Part shown: positions 40,190 through 51,815 of the stretch, one piece after another
Numbering within the stretch: the stretch's first letter is position 1
Layout of the letters: each line of letters opens with the position of its first letter
Assembly (NCBI GenBank): GCA_963969525.1
Contig: OZ018389.1
Coordinates: forward strand, 54,938,642 to 55,002,641
DNA: 64,000 nt
Direction of reading: 5' to 3'
Source: Ontholestes murinus
Lineage: Eukaryota; Arthropoda; Insecta; Coleoptera; Staphylinidae
Notes under the pieces: generated by a model
What the model was told of the DNA's origin: nothing
Seen by the model: the letters and a program-made list of their open reading frames with translations, nothing else
Databases searched by the model: none
Program-made: the position numbers and the translations under genes

Positions 40190-41580
40190 AAATTTAAAGT
40201 TAAATATAAATAACACTCCCACTTAACTTCAAACATTTAATCCTAAGTCTAACCTAAATTTACTAAGCTTTGTAAAGTGCAAAGATTTTGTGAATATGTC
40301 GACCATCATTTCTTTCGTGGGCATAAATTTCAAATCAATTTATTTCTTTGAAATTACTTCCCTAACATAGTGATGAAGAACATCAATGTGCTTAGAACTC
40401 TAATAGAATACTTGTTTGCCAGATTCTGCGCACTTTGATTGTAATATAATCATAATTGCCCGAAAGATCGCACTTCTTTTGAAGCTTCGCGTATTGTAAT
40501 GTATTCTGCTTCAGAGCTACTGAGTGCTACCGTATATTGTGAAATTGCCGCACCTGCTAATTTGAATGCAAATTAATTCAACTGGCATAATTTACTTCGA
40601 CAAAACCCTCAAAATCAGCTTGGCCTGTTTACAATGCATTTCACTATATGCGTTATTAACTGATTAAACTTATTTAATTAGTTTACCGTAAACGTTACAT
40701 ATAGCTAAATACATTCAACTTTCTATAAGCTTTTGATATGGAATATTTATGTCATACACACAGTTGTATTATCTTAATTGATATCATTCCTATCCATCGG
40801 AGTATTTACGTTTATTCTATTGGTGCTTCCCATTGCTGACTGTGCGATCTGGCTAATGCCTCTTCTACCGTAGTTAAATCTCCCACTGAAGCTGATATCT
40901 CCCATGTAGTAAGATATATCATATCAAAACTTTTTGGTTTTCTTGTTCGTTGTGACCGTCTTGTGTTTTCCACCTTATCCACTGGTTAGAAATATATTAG
41001 TCTTTGCTGCTAACTTCCTCTGGTAATGTGTCGACATCTAATAGAATTTCCAATTCTTTACTCACAACACCATTTTCTTGATGTAAATTTTCTGAAAATT
41101 GTAACATGTTTTCTTCTCTATAATATGCAATTCTTTGCTAGTAATTATTAACCTGTAACCCCTCGTTGTCTCTTAAAACCCAACTAAAAGTAATTTTAAT
41201 GATTTCTTATCCCACTTTTGTCGTTTTCCTTAGAAATATGCGTCATTGTCATGCTTCCAACCACTCTAAGATGTTTTAAATTCGGTTTTATATCATAAAA
41301 TAGCTCAAATGGGGTCTTTGGCAAACTTGACGCTGCTGATCTATTTATCAAGCAACAACGTGTATTTATAGCTTCAGTCCAAAACCTGTTTTTCTAAGCC
41401 TGCCTCAAATAACAAGCATCTTGTCTTCTCAAATAATGTCCTGTTTAGCCGTTCTGAGCGACCATTATGCTCTGGAATATAAGGCTTTGTCTTTTAATAA
41501 ATTATTCCTTAGCTTATTAAATATTTGTTAATGTTGCTATTTATGAACTCTTTACTATTATCTGAGAGTGAGTTTTTATT
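40190..41580 (-). pseudogene. Copia-type retrotransposon relic 1
   Basis: Right to left on the minus strand: integrase end PEHNGRSERLNRTL (catalytic Glu region, about 41480-41430), a broken middle, then the RNase H part VALSSSEAEYITIREASKEV (about 40530-40470) and a frameshifted Copia C-terminus (about 40420-40240). The RT between them is not recognisable. No LTRs were identified. Confidence 0.65.
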
Positions 41581-41639
41581 TTGACTATTGGTTTATGGCA
41601 ACAAAAAAATATACAGCGTTTTTTTTCAGAGTGTTTTAT

Positions 41640-42960
41640 TCACTATAATTATAAGAAAATTAAGATTTTATTAGCACATAAAAGTGTGAAGTAAAATATC
41701 AGTAAGTGCGGCAACAGCGATACGTCGATCCGTGTACAGCCTAGTCCATTTATTTCTTTCACCTCTCCTCACGAAATATCATCTGTTGCAGTCCAAGTCT
41801 TCTGCACCACTCTTCAAATTTTGGTCGTGGCAGTGCTTTTGTTAGTATGTCAGCACTTATCTCTTCGGTTCTTTCATATGCAACATTTATCTTTCCACTC
41901 TGTATCACTTCCTTTACAAAATGCTGCCTGATATCTATACGGTTTGATTTGGAGTTAATTATAGGATTTATGGCAAATTTCTGTGCAGCTTGATTATCAT
42001 TGTAGATTGTTATGTTTTGCTTATTTCCTAAATCAGCTTGTAACTTTGCAGGTGTATTACTTCTTTCGCACATTCTGTCAGAGCCTTGAATTCGGATTCG
42101 GCACTGTCTTCTGTTTTCTGTATTCCCAGCTGACAGCACCACCATGCTTTATGAAGCAATGACCAGTATAGGATCTTCTATCAAGACAACAGGATACCCA
42201 GTCTGCATCAGCCTATCCTTTCAATTCAGCATTTCTATTCCTCAAGAACGTTAACGTCTCTTGTACCTAGGTACCTTAATACTATTTTAGGAGCTTTCCA
42301 GTGTTCTACACCATAGTGAGCATTAAATTAGCTAAGATAACTTACGGCATGCCGAATGTCGGGGCATGTCGCAACAGATAAATACATCAGGGCTCCAGTC
42401 AAGTTTCTGTATGGTAAGTTAATATTTGAACAATTAACTTTTATTTACACTTGTAACTATGGTTTCGACAACTTCACATTGTTTGATAATGACAAGCTGA
42501 AGTTGTCGAAACTATAGTTACAAGTGTAAATAAAAAGTGATACCAACAAAGTTAATTGTTTATTTATTTTGAATTATCAAAATGTATCACGAAGTGAAAG
42601 CCTCCACAATTACTTTAGTAAATATTTGGTTTTTCTTCTCTTTTTAGTTTTAACCCTGTCTCCAGGTGTGTTAAGGTAGGCTTTGAATCTTGCATTTTGA
42701 ATTTCTTTAGCATCTCATCAATATAACTGTTATGGTTCATTGTTATATAGTTTTTTTCATATTTAAAATCTATTCCCAAACAGTATTTCAGTTCACCCAA
42801 GTCTTTCATATCGAATTTTATTTTCACACTTTTCATTACTTCATTTATTTTTTTTTCATTTGAGTAGGATATTATTAGGTCATCAACATATATATTATAT
42901 ATCTGCCATACTGACATTAACAGCCAGAAAATTCTCTCCGAAAATGAGGACAAAAACACT
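41640..42960 (-). pseudogene. Copia-type retrotransposon relic 2
   Basis: 42615-42959 encodes the RT end with the catalytic IYVDDLIIS, KFDMKDLGELKYCLGIDF. After a 170-bp insertion it resumes as LPYRNLTGALMYLSVATCPD (about 42420-42360), then DADW at about 42200. 41759-42145 gives KLQADLGNKQNITIYNDNQA, IDIRQHFVKEVI and SADILTKALP, the Copia RNase H end. Several frame breaks are present. Confidence 0.8.
42431..42565. repeat. Long hairpin of inverted Penelope-like tails
   Basis: Two inverted copies of a segment containing TTACACTTGTAACTATGGTT and TCGACAACTTCA face each other with about 24 bp between them; the arms pair over about 37 bp, with a 15-bp indel further out. The GTCGAAACTATAG motif near the loop and the following GTGATACCAA resemble ends of Penelope-like elements (compare 56090-56150). 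It interrupts Copia relic 2. Confidence 0.7.
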
Positions 42961-43261
42961 AAACAAAATACAGAATATTCCGGATACTAGCTCGCTCAAC
43001 ATCATGGTAAAGAAAGGGTTTGAGTGGAAGAACATATTTATTTGTGAACTCCGCCCGTGCTTCTTTTTCCCAAAATTTTATGTATGTTTTTATTTTTATT
43101 AATTTGCTTATATGTATTATTCAAGAAAGAAGACCAAACATAAATAAATAAATATATTGTGATTCTAATTTCATCTCCTCTTTTCCTCAATATGTAATGG
43201 GATGGTTCAAAACCAATGTTTCTTAGTTCAGAATCTAGTCTTTTATACGATTATCTGAGTA
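42961..43261. other. Spacer between Copia relic 2 and the LOA fragment
   Basis: AT-rich sequence with no recognised frame or repeat. Confidence 0.4.
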
Positions 43262-43875
43262 GTTGTGTGCTTCTCTAGGGGTATAGCTAATGAAAGGTCC
43301 ATTTGTTGCGAGTAAATTCACGCCCTGGATTCTCTTTTGGTTTTAGAACCATCGGTGTAGATTCGGAGGGTATTGTCTGTCTTCCTTCTAAGGAAGGGTG
43401 CCTTCTTGACAGCCTCCTCTAAAAGATGACAGTGTCTGCCAGCCCTGCCTCCTTTGTACCAGAGTCCAACTGAGTTTAGACGCAGTGCTGCCGCCGTGGC
43501 CATCTCCTCTACGTATAAGTCGATAGGTGGAAGGCAGAGCATTGCTACCATTGCTGCAGTGGGTGTTGTTCGCATTGCTCCGGTCGTGCTGAGGCATGCT
43601 ATCCTTTGCAACTGAGTAAGCTGCTTTGCTGAGGTTTTTGTCTGGCTCTGGGCCGCCAAACCAGTGCTCCATAAATTAACATTGGTCTTACTACCGCTGT
43701 GTACAGCCAAAGTGCTATCTTTTGAGATAGCCCCCATGTCTGCCCCACAGCCCTCCGGCATTGCCAGAGGGAGACGCATGCTTTTTTACATTTCATTTTG
43801 AGATGTGGTTCCCACGTCAGTTTGCCGTCGAGGATCACTCCCAGGTATTTGACATCCGACGACAATATCAACTAG
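43262..43875 (-). pseudogene. LOA-clade LINE fragment (RT end and RNase H start)
   Basis: 43599-43871 reads SSDVKYLGVILDGKLTWEPH and WGLSQKIALWLYTAVVRPML; 43318-43779 reads LTQLQRIACLSTTGAMRTTP and ends LRIYTDGSKT (first RNase H Asp). This is the same family type as 13247-17610 but a different sequence. Frame shifts separate the pieces. Confidence 0.8.
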
Positions 43876-43904
43876 GTGTTGAGAAGCTTAGGACACTTTA
43901 GCTT

Positions 43905-46900
43905 ACCCTACATTTCAATTTTTAATTATAAAGATTAACATAAATATAACATAAAATATATAATATAAGATTATATGAGAGCATATCCGGATTAGCACCA
44001 TCAAAAATGAAATGACGATTACAATCAATTTGAAAAACAATAAAACATTTCTTATATTTCTTATATACTTTAAAGACTTATTCAAGCATGTCATTAAACT
44101 TGCTTTGTAGATATTGGTTAAACGTGTAGAATGCTTTTTGAATAAGGTAAACTTTAACTCTTTTTGCAAAAATATGAACAGAAAGTGCTTATATAGGACT
44201 TAGCAGCACATTAAAGAATGTTATGCTATAATAATTACCATTATTTCTGGATCTTGTCATCTTTAATGGTAGATTTGTAATATTAGACTTAATCCTAGTA
44301 TTACAATTATGCATATCTTGTTGACTTTTGTATGTGTGTTGTTTCGATTTTATATATTTCAGGCATTCATAGAAATATATACAGGGAAATGTTAAAATTT
44401 TATGCAGTATAAATGCATCCTTGCAGTCCTTCCCTGTACCTAAGATGTACTACAATCCTCAGTGTTCTTCTTTGTAACTTAAAAAGGCAAGTTTTGCAGG
44501 ATGCGTGTTCCCATGCCAAAATGCTGTAGCTAAGATGAGAGTGGTATGTAGCAAAATGTGCGGTTCTTAGCACAGAGCGTTGTAAGTTTCCGAGGAGATA
44601 TATTTTAACAGTAATTTTTTAGCCAGAATATGCCCATTGTCATTTCACCACGAGGATGAGTCTACGTACACTACTAAGAATTTAGCTGATTTACTTTGAT
44701 TTCTTGATGAATTACGAAGAGTAAATATAATCTGCTGAGTTTTTTTCAATATTAACAGCTAGACCATTACTTCTAAACCATTCCACTGCCTCGGACTGTA
44801 TCCTACTAATCTCTACGTTGGTATTATTTAGATCGCTACTTAACGTCATGAAGGTAGTGTCGTCGGCATATAATATGGAATTACCATCATCGGCTATTTC
44901 AGGTAGATTATTGAAGTTTAGTAGGAATAACAATGTACCAAGAATTGACTCCTGCGGTACACCACTTGTGATTGGTAGGTCATTTGAACTACTGTCATTT
45001 ATTAATACTCCTTGAATTCTATTCTGGCCGCCATGAGTAAAAGAACACCAAGAATTCGTCGCTCAATTTTTATGAAAATTTCAGATAATACGTAAATAAT
45101 CCACACTAAGAAATGATTAAATTAAATGATTTCAACAAAAAATCATGGTAACTTTTTCTTTAATTTCAATAATGAGTTGCTCTTCCACGATTTCTGGACC
45201 ACTCGGCAACTCGCCTAGGCATACTAGAAATCAAATTGTCTATGTCAGCCTGAGAGATTACATCCCAAACTTCTTGAATTCACATCCTAATATCAGGTGG
45301 CTGAAGATGGCCCAGTCTTCCGCCAATTGTATCCCACACGTATTCAATAGGTGATAGCTCTGGAGAACGAGAAGGCTATGGAAGTAAATCAACATTAGCT
45401 AGTTCCAGAAATTCCATAGTAACCCTAGCTATATGCGGTTTTGTATTATCCTATTGGAAAATGGGGTTTTCTAATGCTATAATGCTATAATTTATTTATT
45501 TATTTTACTTACTTTACAAGTTCTATTAAAAAAAATACATAAAAATATGTACACAAATTCACTAACTCAATCATTTTAAACATAGAACTTGAAGGTGGAG
45601 TTCACATGTCCTCGTGTTCTTCCACTCTAACCTTTAGAATTAATGTTGGTTCTAGAACTGTGTTAATGTATCGATTTGCGTTTAATGTTCCTGGAATAAA
45701 CACAAGAGGAGACTTACTTCCATAATCGATCGCCCCCCATTCCATCACTCCCCGTGTAAGAGCTGTATGGTGTTTCACTGTAAACTGTAAATTTCCTCGT
45801 TCTCTTCGGCGACGTATAACCATTAAACCGCCATCGTGGGCAAACAAACAAAATCTCGATTCATCGCTAAAGATAACCTACCTTCAATGATCGACCCATT
45901 GTAGTCTCTGATTACACCATTCCAGATGGCACCTCTTATGGTGAGGAGTTAAGGGCAAACAAAGAAAAGGACGGTAGGACTTGAGACCAAATTATCGAAT
46001 TCGGTAAACTGATCGAACGAAGATTACTTGGTTAGTTGATGTCTCCAATGGCTCTTGTTGGTGAAAATCGATCCCGGACAGCGACGAACCGAAGAACTCG
46101 ATTTTCACGTTCTGTAGTGTTTCTAGGACGCCCAGGTCATAATCTCCGGAGTTGTTCCTGTCCCTCGGTCAAACTATGCCAACAAACTTGCTTCTCTGAG
46201 CCCGATTACTCTACCGCGTACTCGGACATCTTTTGATTTAAATGGAAAACCAATTAAGTGATTTGCACGATTGAATTGTAATGTCACGGCTCAGTTAATT
46301 TAACAAAATAACAATAAAATTTCTTTCATTTTTTATACTCCAATGTACATTGATCAAAAAAAATTTTGTTTAAATTTTAATAATTTCTTAATATGGATTA
46401 TTTACGTATTATCTGAAATTTTCATAAAAACTGAGCGGCGAATTGTTGGTGTACTTATAACGACCAGTATATTAGTAAGGTAAGACAGAAGCAACATTTT
46501 GTGAGACATACTATCGAAGGTTTTGGAAAGTCCAAGAAAATGCCCACCGAATAGTTCTGCCCTTTAAACACAGCTAAAATATTACAGGTTAGTTCACTGC
46601 TTATACTGTATCCCTTCCTAAATCCAAATTAACTTGGAGACAAAATATTATACAAGGCTAAGAATTCAGTGATTTGAAACAATAATACTTTTTCCAGAAT
46701 CAGAAAAAAAGGCAATAGAGAAATTGGTCTATAATTGCTTGGGTCATCATAGAATCCTTGCTTATGTACTGTGATATTTAATATTTTATTAATCAATTTA
46801 TTGGCTACATCTACAAAATATGAATTTAAACAATTTGCAGTATGTTAAGTACAACCATCTATTCCATTGACTTGTTTATTATTCTTGATCAATTTCCACA

Positions 46901-47230
46901 AAGCCTGTTCTTTGTCACTAGCCTTATTAATAAAATTTGTAGTTGCATCAATTCTAGCCTTTTTAATAGCAATGCTGTATGAAGCTAACGTCAGAGTTCG
47001 TTTGTAGTTCTCATGTGACAGGGCGATTGTATCGATAAGCTGTTTTAAGTTGTTATTAAACCATTTTACTTTTTGATTTATTCCCTTTGTTTAAGTCAAT
47101 TTTTAGTAATAGAAAAGTTGAAAGTAAATTTTCACATAAAACGTCAATAAAACATTGAATTTGCACATTAATATCTTTGGGACATGCATCTGCAGAACTT
47201 CAATAAATGTTTTGGAGTGTATTAAAGTAT
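43905..47230 (-). mobile_element. Jockey/CR1-type LINE relic, split by a Tc1 element
   Basis: Minus strand right to left: linker around 47200-46900, RT motifs SNYRPISLLP (about 46730) and GIFLDFSKTFDSMSHK (about 46540). Then the Tc1 insertion (45040-46457), GVPQESILGTLLFLLNFNNL and the catalytic LYADDTTFMT (about 44950-44860), and a C-terminal region to about 43915 (HSTRLTNIYKASLMTCLNKS). Many breaks are present. Confidence 0.75.
45040..46457 (-). mobile_element. Tc1-like DNA transposon, degenerate
   Basis: Inverted ends of more than 70 bp share ATGAAAATTTCAGATAATAC and GTAAATAATCCA at both sides (45070-45100 and 46390-46430), flanked by TA. The minus strand encodes Tc1 transposase pieces: 45602-45847 (FAHDGGLMVIRRRRERGN, ALTRGVMEWGAIDYGSKSPL) and around 45380-45180 a C-terminus with TIGGRLGHLQPPDI and SMPRRVAEWSRNRG. 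Stops and a foreign AT-rich insert at about 45480-45600 inactivate it. Confidence 0.8.
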
Positions 47231-47262
47231 ATTATTTTCCCATGTTGTTATTAAATAATAAT

Positions 47263-47490
47263 TAGAAAAACACGAAAAATTTCGTAAATCTACAACAATG
47301 AGTCTTATTAAGACTACAAAACAAATCACTTATTGAAACAAGTACTTCTCTGGCAAATACCTCAATATACATTAAATGATACAAAAGTAATTTGCGTCTT
47401 ACAAATAGCAAGGTTATTAATGCCAAATTAGTTTGAATATATTTATTTGTGTGAAATAAACTAAACGTATAAAATGTATGTTAAAAAGTT
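47263..47490. repeat. SINE-like repeat R, copy
   Basis: It shares the AACACGAAAAATTTCGTAAA start, GAGTCTTATTAAGACTACA and AAAAGTAATTTGCGT blocks with 39293-39472 and extends further right, as does the copy at 48908. Confidence 0.75.
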
Positions 47491-48659
47491 TGTGTGTTTG
47501 CCTAGTTATTAGCCTGGGAAGGTTAGATTGAGCACTTTGCTAATAGCAATTCAGTTAGTTATATGTTTCATCAAGAAGTAACACAAGTATCACTTGTCAC
47601 ATTTTTCGATAGAATTCAAAAATACATTATTAATTTTTTCTCTAAAAAGAAAATATTTATATAAAATTTTGTTTAAATAAAAACTCTTTCTTATTTATAA
47701 AAATAAGAATATATATTTGTGTACAATTAACTATTTACATTTGAAAATAGATATAAATAAAAATTTTACACATTAATGTATCAGTAATTCAATTAACACA
47801 TACATGCAACATATTCAAATAATTAATGCACAATACACAGCATAATAAAAGCATATAATTCGACAAAATTGATGTTTACCACTGGATTGTATTGTCATTT
47901 ATACATTCATCATAAGAATACTATGCTTTGGATAACATAATTAATTTAATTTTGCAAATCATTGCTTTATTTGATAAAATTTTATACTCATTCGGCAGCT
48001 TATTAAAAAATTTTAGATCATAAAAATTACTAGATATACAGGGTGAGTTTTTTTGATGTTCTCTATGGGAATCTCGGAAACTATAAGAGATAGAGAAACA
48101 GTTAAATGGGGAAAGAAGTGAAGATTTACGAGACGAATAAAATTCCACTATCCAAGTTTTCAAAAAAGTCAAGGGTAACTAGATATTTTGAAAAAAGGAA
48201 AAAGTATCATTTTTTCAAATCAATATATCTCGGTTACTATAACAGATAGAAAAAAACTGTAAAGGACAAAGTTTTAGAGAATTTTATGCAGATTAATAAA
48301 AAATAATCAGAAAAATTTTATTGCCATTATTTTCCGAGATATGACGCAAACTTACATTTTTTTTAATGGAAACCATAGTTGGCTATGACCTCATTCAAAA
48401 GGTAATTTTTTTCTCTTTAATACAATATGGCATACGATATAGTTATTTCTAAAATAAGTGAATTATAGTCATTTTAAATTTTATTATAAATAAAAAATGG
48501 GTAGCCATGAAAGGTGAAAGTAAAACAATTGTAGTTGTTTATAATAATAGCAATATTGTAATTATTAGTTTTACAGAGATAAACCAAAATGAAACAACAG
48601 CATAAAGTAATTCTGTAATTATCAATATATCAACGGGAGAGAAATTTTAAAATAAAAGA

Positions 48660-48900
48660 AATATGGTCAAAGCGTCCACTATTAATTTTATTATTTTATT
48701 ATGACATAACCCCACAGAAAAAAATCGAAACGCGCAGATCGGGAGATCTAGTTGGCACTGGGATTGGTTTATTTCTTCCCACTTATGAGTTAGTAAAAGC
48801 ATCATTTAAATAATTTGTAAAGCCAACATGTTATGAAGTGGAGCACCGTCATATTGGAACTATTTCAATCTTGCTTGTAATGATAAATTTAAACAATCGA
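48660..48900 (-). pseudogene. Mariner-superfamily transposase scrap inside F2
   Basis: The minus strand gives FQYDGAPLHNM (second catalytic Asp box) and, about 36 residues later, RSPDLRVSIFFCGVMS, comparable to QQDGATCHTA and RSFDLTPLDFFLWG of the intact transposase at 34265-35251. The N-terminal half was not recognised. Confidence 0.6.
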
Positions 48901-48907
48901 GCGTATA

Positions 48908-49150
48908 AATAGAAAAAACACGAAAATATTTTTGTAAAATCTACAACAAATGAGTCTTATTAAGACTACAAGAACAAATCACTTTTGAAACAACTACTTC
49001 TCTAGCTAATACTTCGACAGACATTGAATAATACAAAAGTAATTTGCGTGTTACAAAATAGCAAGGCTATCAAAGCAACACTAGTTTGAACGTATTTCTT
49101 TCTGTAAAATGAACTAAAATGATTGAATGTACGTTAAAATAGTTTGAGAG
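48908..49150. repeat. SINE-like repeat R, long copy
   Basis: It starts TAGAAAAAACACGAAAATAT and carries the full set of shared blocks down to TTAAAATAGTTTGAGAG. Confidence 0.75.
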
Positions 49151-49544
49151 TGACTATACTAACAATTTGGAACAAGAAATGAATTTAGGTTGATGTAATT
49201 AAAAATAAATTAGCAAAAGCAATTAAATAAATCAATACTCAATTTTATAACCATCTGTAGACACGTGTTTCGATATTTCAATCTCTTCAGTACAGCTTTA
49301 TTATGATTTTAAACATAAATAAAAACGTTTACTAAAATAAATATAATGAAATATAAATAACTTACTCAGATATGTACGGCAACTGACACAATAATGAAAT
49401 ATAATCGACTGAAGGTCTTATTTATACCTGCAAGGATTACTGAATTCTACGGAAATAATTACGTTCGGGATTAAGGAAAATACCCAATTAGAGCATAATT
49501 TAATAATAAAATATAGTCCTTTACGTTGTAGATAATTCACTAAT

Positions 49545-49612
49545 AAATAGAAAAAACACGAAAATATTTTCGTAAAATCTACAACAAATGAGTCTTATTA
49601 AGACTACAAGCG
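49545..49612. repeat. SINE-like repeat R, truncated copy
   Basis: Only the first about 65 bp are present, including the perfect palindrome ACGAAAATATTTTCGT and the GTCTTATTAAGAC hairpin. Confidence 0.75.
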
Positions 49613-50821
49613 TATCTTCAAATGTTTTCTGAAGAAAATGAAAGTAATTATTTTCACTTGGTGAGCTTTAAAAAATATATGGACCGAGAATTATTATCCA
49701 AACACACCATGGATTAAACCCAAATTTAATTTGTAGTTTTCTCTGTGAAGCTTCTCGTGGATTCTCTTGAGTTCATCTACGAGTATGTCCATTGTGGCGA
49801 TTAAAAATACCACAATTAGTGATTCGCCATTCATCTGTTCATAATATTTTTGTAAGAAACGTATTATCCTCTTGAGTAATGTGTTTATACCATATACAGA
49901 AGGCCATTTGATAATTACAAAATTATTATTCTTTTGCTGGTTTTTTGTTTAACTTTGTAAAACTAATAATTACAATATTGCTATTATTATAAACAACTGC
50001 AATTGTTTTACTTTCATCTTTTTCATGGCTGCCCATTTTTTATTTATAATAAAACTTAAAATATCTAGTTACCCTTGACTTTTTTGAAAACTTTGAAAGT
50101 GGAATTTTATTCGTCTCGTAAATCTACACTTTTTCCCCATTTAACCATTTCTCTATCTCTTATAGTTTCCGAGATCCCCATAGAGAACAGCTAAAAAAAC
50201 TCACCCTGTATATCTAATACACTCAAGGAGATACAGTGATGGAATTGTTAATAAGTTCAGCTGCATACATTTCAGTCTAACATCATCTCTAAATCCCAAA
50301 CCCAGCATGGCTCTTATTACTTTTCTCTGGACTGTAAACACTCTACAGTATGGGGAGAGTGACTTCAACAGATAAGAGCGTAAGTCACTACTGAAAAAAG
50401 ATAAATATGTTATTTTAGTAACTTCCATTGATACGTTTTTGGTAATATTTCTAAGCATGTAAACAGTTTTTGAAAGTTTACATTATAATGTAATAAACAT
50501 AATCTTTCCATGTTAATTTGGGGTCTAAGTATATGCCAAGAAATTTTACTTTATCCAGGGTTTTGAATTGATTCTCTTGTTTCAATGAATACAATTTCAT
50601 TTGTTTTAGTCTCATTTAGACTGAGCAAATTTGCTGCAAACCACACCTGTGTGTTCGTCTGCGTGTTCTCCATTTTTGACAATAGTCTAGTTATACATTC
50701 ATCTTTATTTAAAGTGGTGGTGTCATCAGCAAATAACACAAATTTTGATGCTGGTTCACAATCAGCAATATCTTTAATGTGTTGGTTAGGATATCGACGG
50801 GAAACTTCGTAGTGGAATGTA

Positions 50822-50972
50822 GGTGGATGTGAGGAAACGAGCATGTAGGATTACGGTTTAATGACAGCGGACAGCTGCTCCAATTAGTCGCCTTTTATGA
50901 CAGGTAGGAGGTCCCTTCAGCTTATTCTTTCTCCGAGATTAATACGGATTTATTATTATTATTATTATTATA
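50822..50972 (+). repeat. 3' tail of a LINE with ATT microsatellite
   Basis: It contains CAGCTGCTCCAATTAGTCGC and CTTTTATGACAGGTAGGAGG, a pattern I recognise from widespread insect LINE 3' ends, and closes with a TTA/ATT run (50950-50972). It carries no coding part. Confidence 0.55.
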
Positions 50973-51198
50973 TCTTTGGTCCACTCAAAGGCGAATTGGG
51001 AAGACAAATAGTAACATTTCAAGGCAAATACTACAAATTTCAGGAGAATTTTGGAGAATGAGTGGACCATGTGCTGACTTTAGTCATTGTTTCATGGTTA
51101 ACCAACTAAATATGAGGTCATTGGATTATAGGAGAATTGTGCTAATAATGGAATTTTTGCATAGGTTAAATTAAAAATTATTACAAATTTTATATAAA

Positions 51199-51333
51199 AT
51201 GAGTACAAACGCTGAATTGGTTTGTGTATATTCCGCTCTAATCTTGGCAGATAACGATGTTACCGTAACTGACGAAAAATCCAGGATATTTTGAAAGCAA
51301 CTAATGTTGACTGGTTGACTGTCCAGGTCTTGT
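51199..51333 (+). pseudogene. RpLP1: Retro-pseudogene of ribosomal protein P1 (5' part)
   Basis: The frame starts MSTNAELVCVYSALILADND and VTVTDEK, closely similar to the start of the acidic ribosomal stalk protein P1. It then shifts by one base and continues as ILKATNVDW. There is no intron and only about 45 of 110 codons remain. It sits inside the LINE relic, consistent with LINE-driven copying of an mRNA, with later loss of the rest. No promoter or poly(A) tail is visible. Confidence 0.8.
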
Positions 51334-51815
51334 ATATGAGAAATAATAAATTACCAAGGGAGGATCCTTGAGGGATCTCGTAGTTAACAATTTCAAATGT
51401 TGATTTTTCATTTTTAAAACTTAAGTGTTTATATTATCAAGGCCATATTTCTTTAATTTATTGATTAAAATGTGGTGGGACACGCAGTCGAATGCCTTTG
51501 ATAGGTCACAGAAAATCGCCCCAACGTATCGATTTTTTTCATATCCATCAAGAATATAGCATTAATAGCATGTTTAGTTGAATAATTTTTACGAAATCCA
51601 TTTTGATAGCTATTAAAAATATTATGGGTTTCAAAATATTCATATAATTGCCCATAAATTATATATCAAATATTTTAGATATGATCGGTACCAATGATAT
51701 GGGCCTATAGTTTTAAGATTGCTCAATATTACCGTTTTTTAATATGGGTACTATTTTAGCGACTTTGAGACATTTTGGATATACACCCATTGATATACAC
51801 TTATTTATTAATTAT

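Larger units (their letters stand above)
48039..50208. mobile_element. Long-inverted-repeat DNA transposon, family F2
   Basis: The ends read CAGGGTGAGTTTTTT and its complement, with TA on both sides (48037-48038, 50209-50210). The arms pair over the outer 170 bp and again further in (around 48420-48600 with 49920-50065). Minus strand 48660-48900 carries transposase scraps, so this was a mariner-superfamily element. Two copies of repeat R and a Penelope-like tail (about 49255-49320) lie in its centre. Confidence 0.8.
47900..51815 (-). mobile_element. Jockey/CR1-type LINE relic, split by element F2 and other inserts
   Basis: Right to left on the minus strand: SNYRPISLVPIISKIF-like (about 51720-51670), DLSKAFDCVSHHILINKL (about 51510-51450) and PQGSSLGNLLFLIY (about 51400-51350). 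An insertion follows, with the P1 pseudogene. Then FVLFADDTTTLNKDECI (50551-50844), FTVQRKVIRAMLGLGFRDDV (50201-50458), F2, and after it FFNKLPNEYKILSNK (to 47921). The catalytic FADD box is kept but the frame is broken throughout. Confidence 0.75.
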
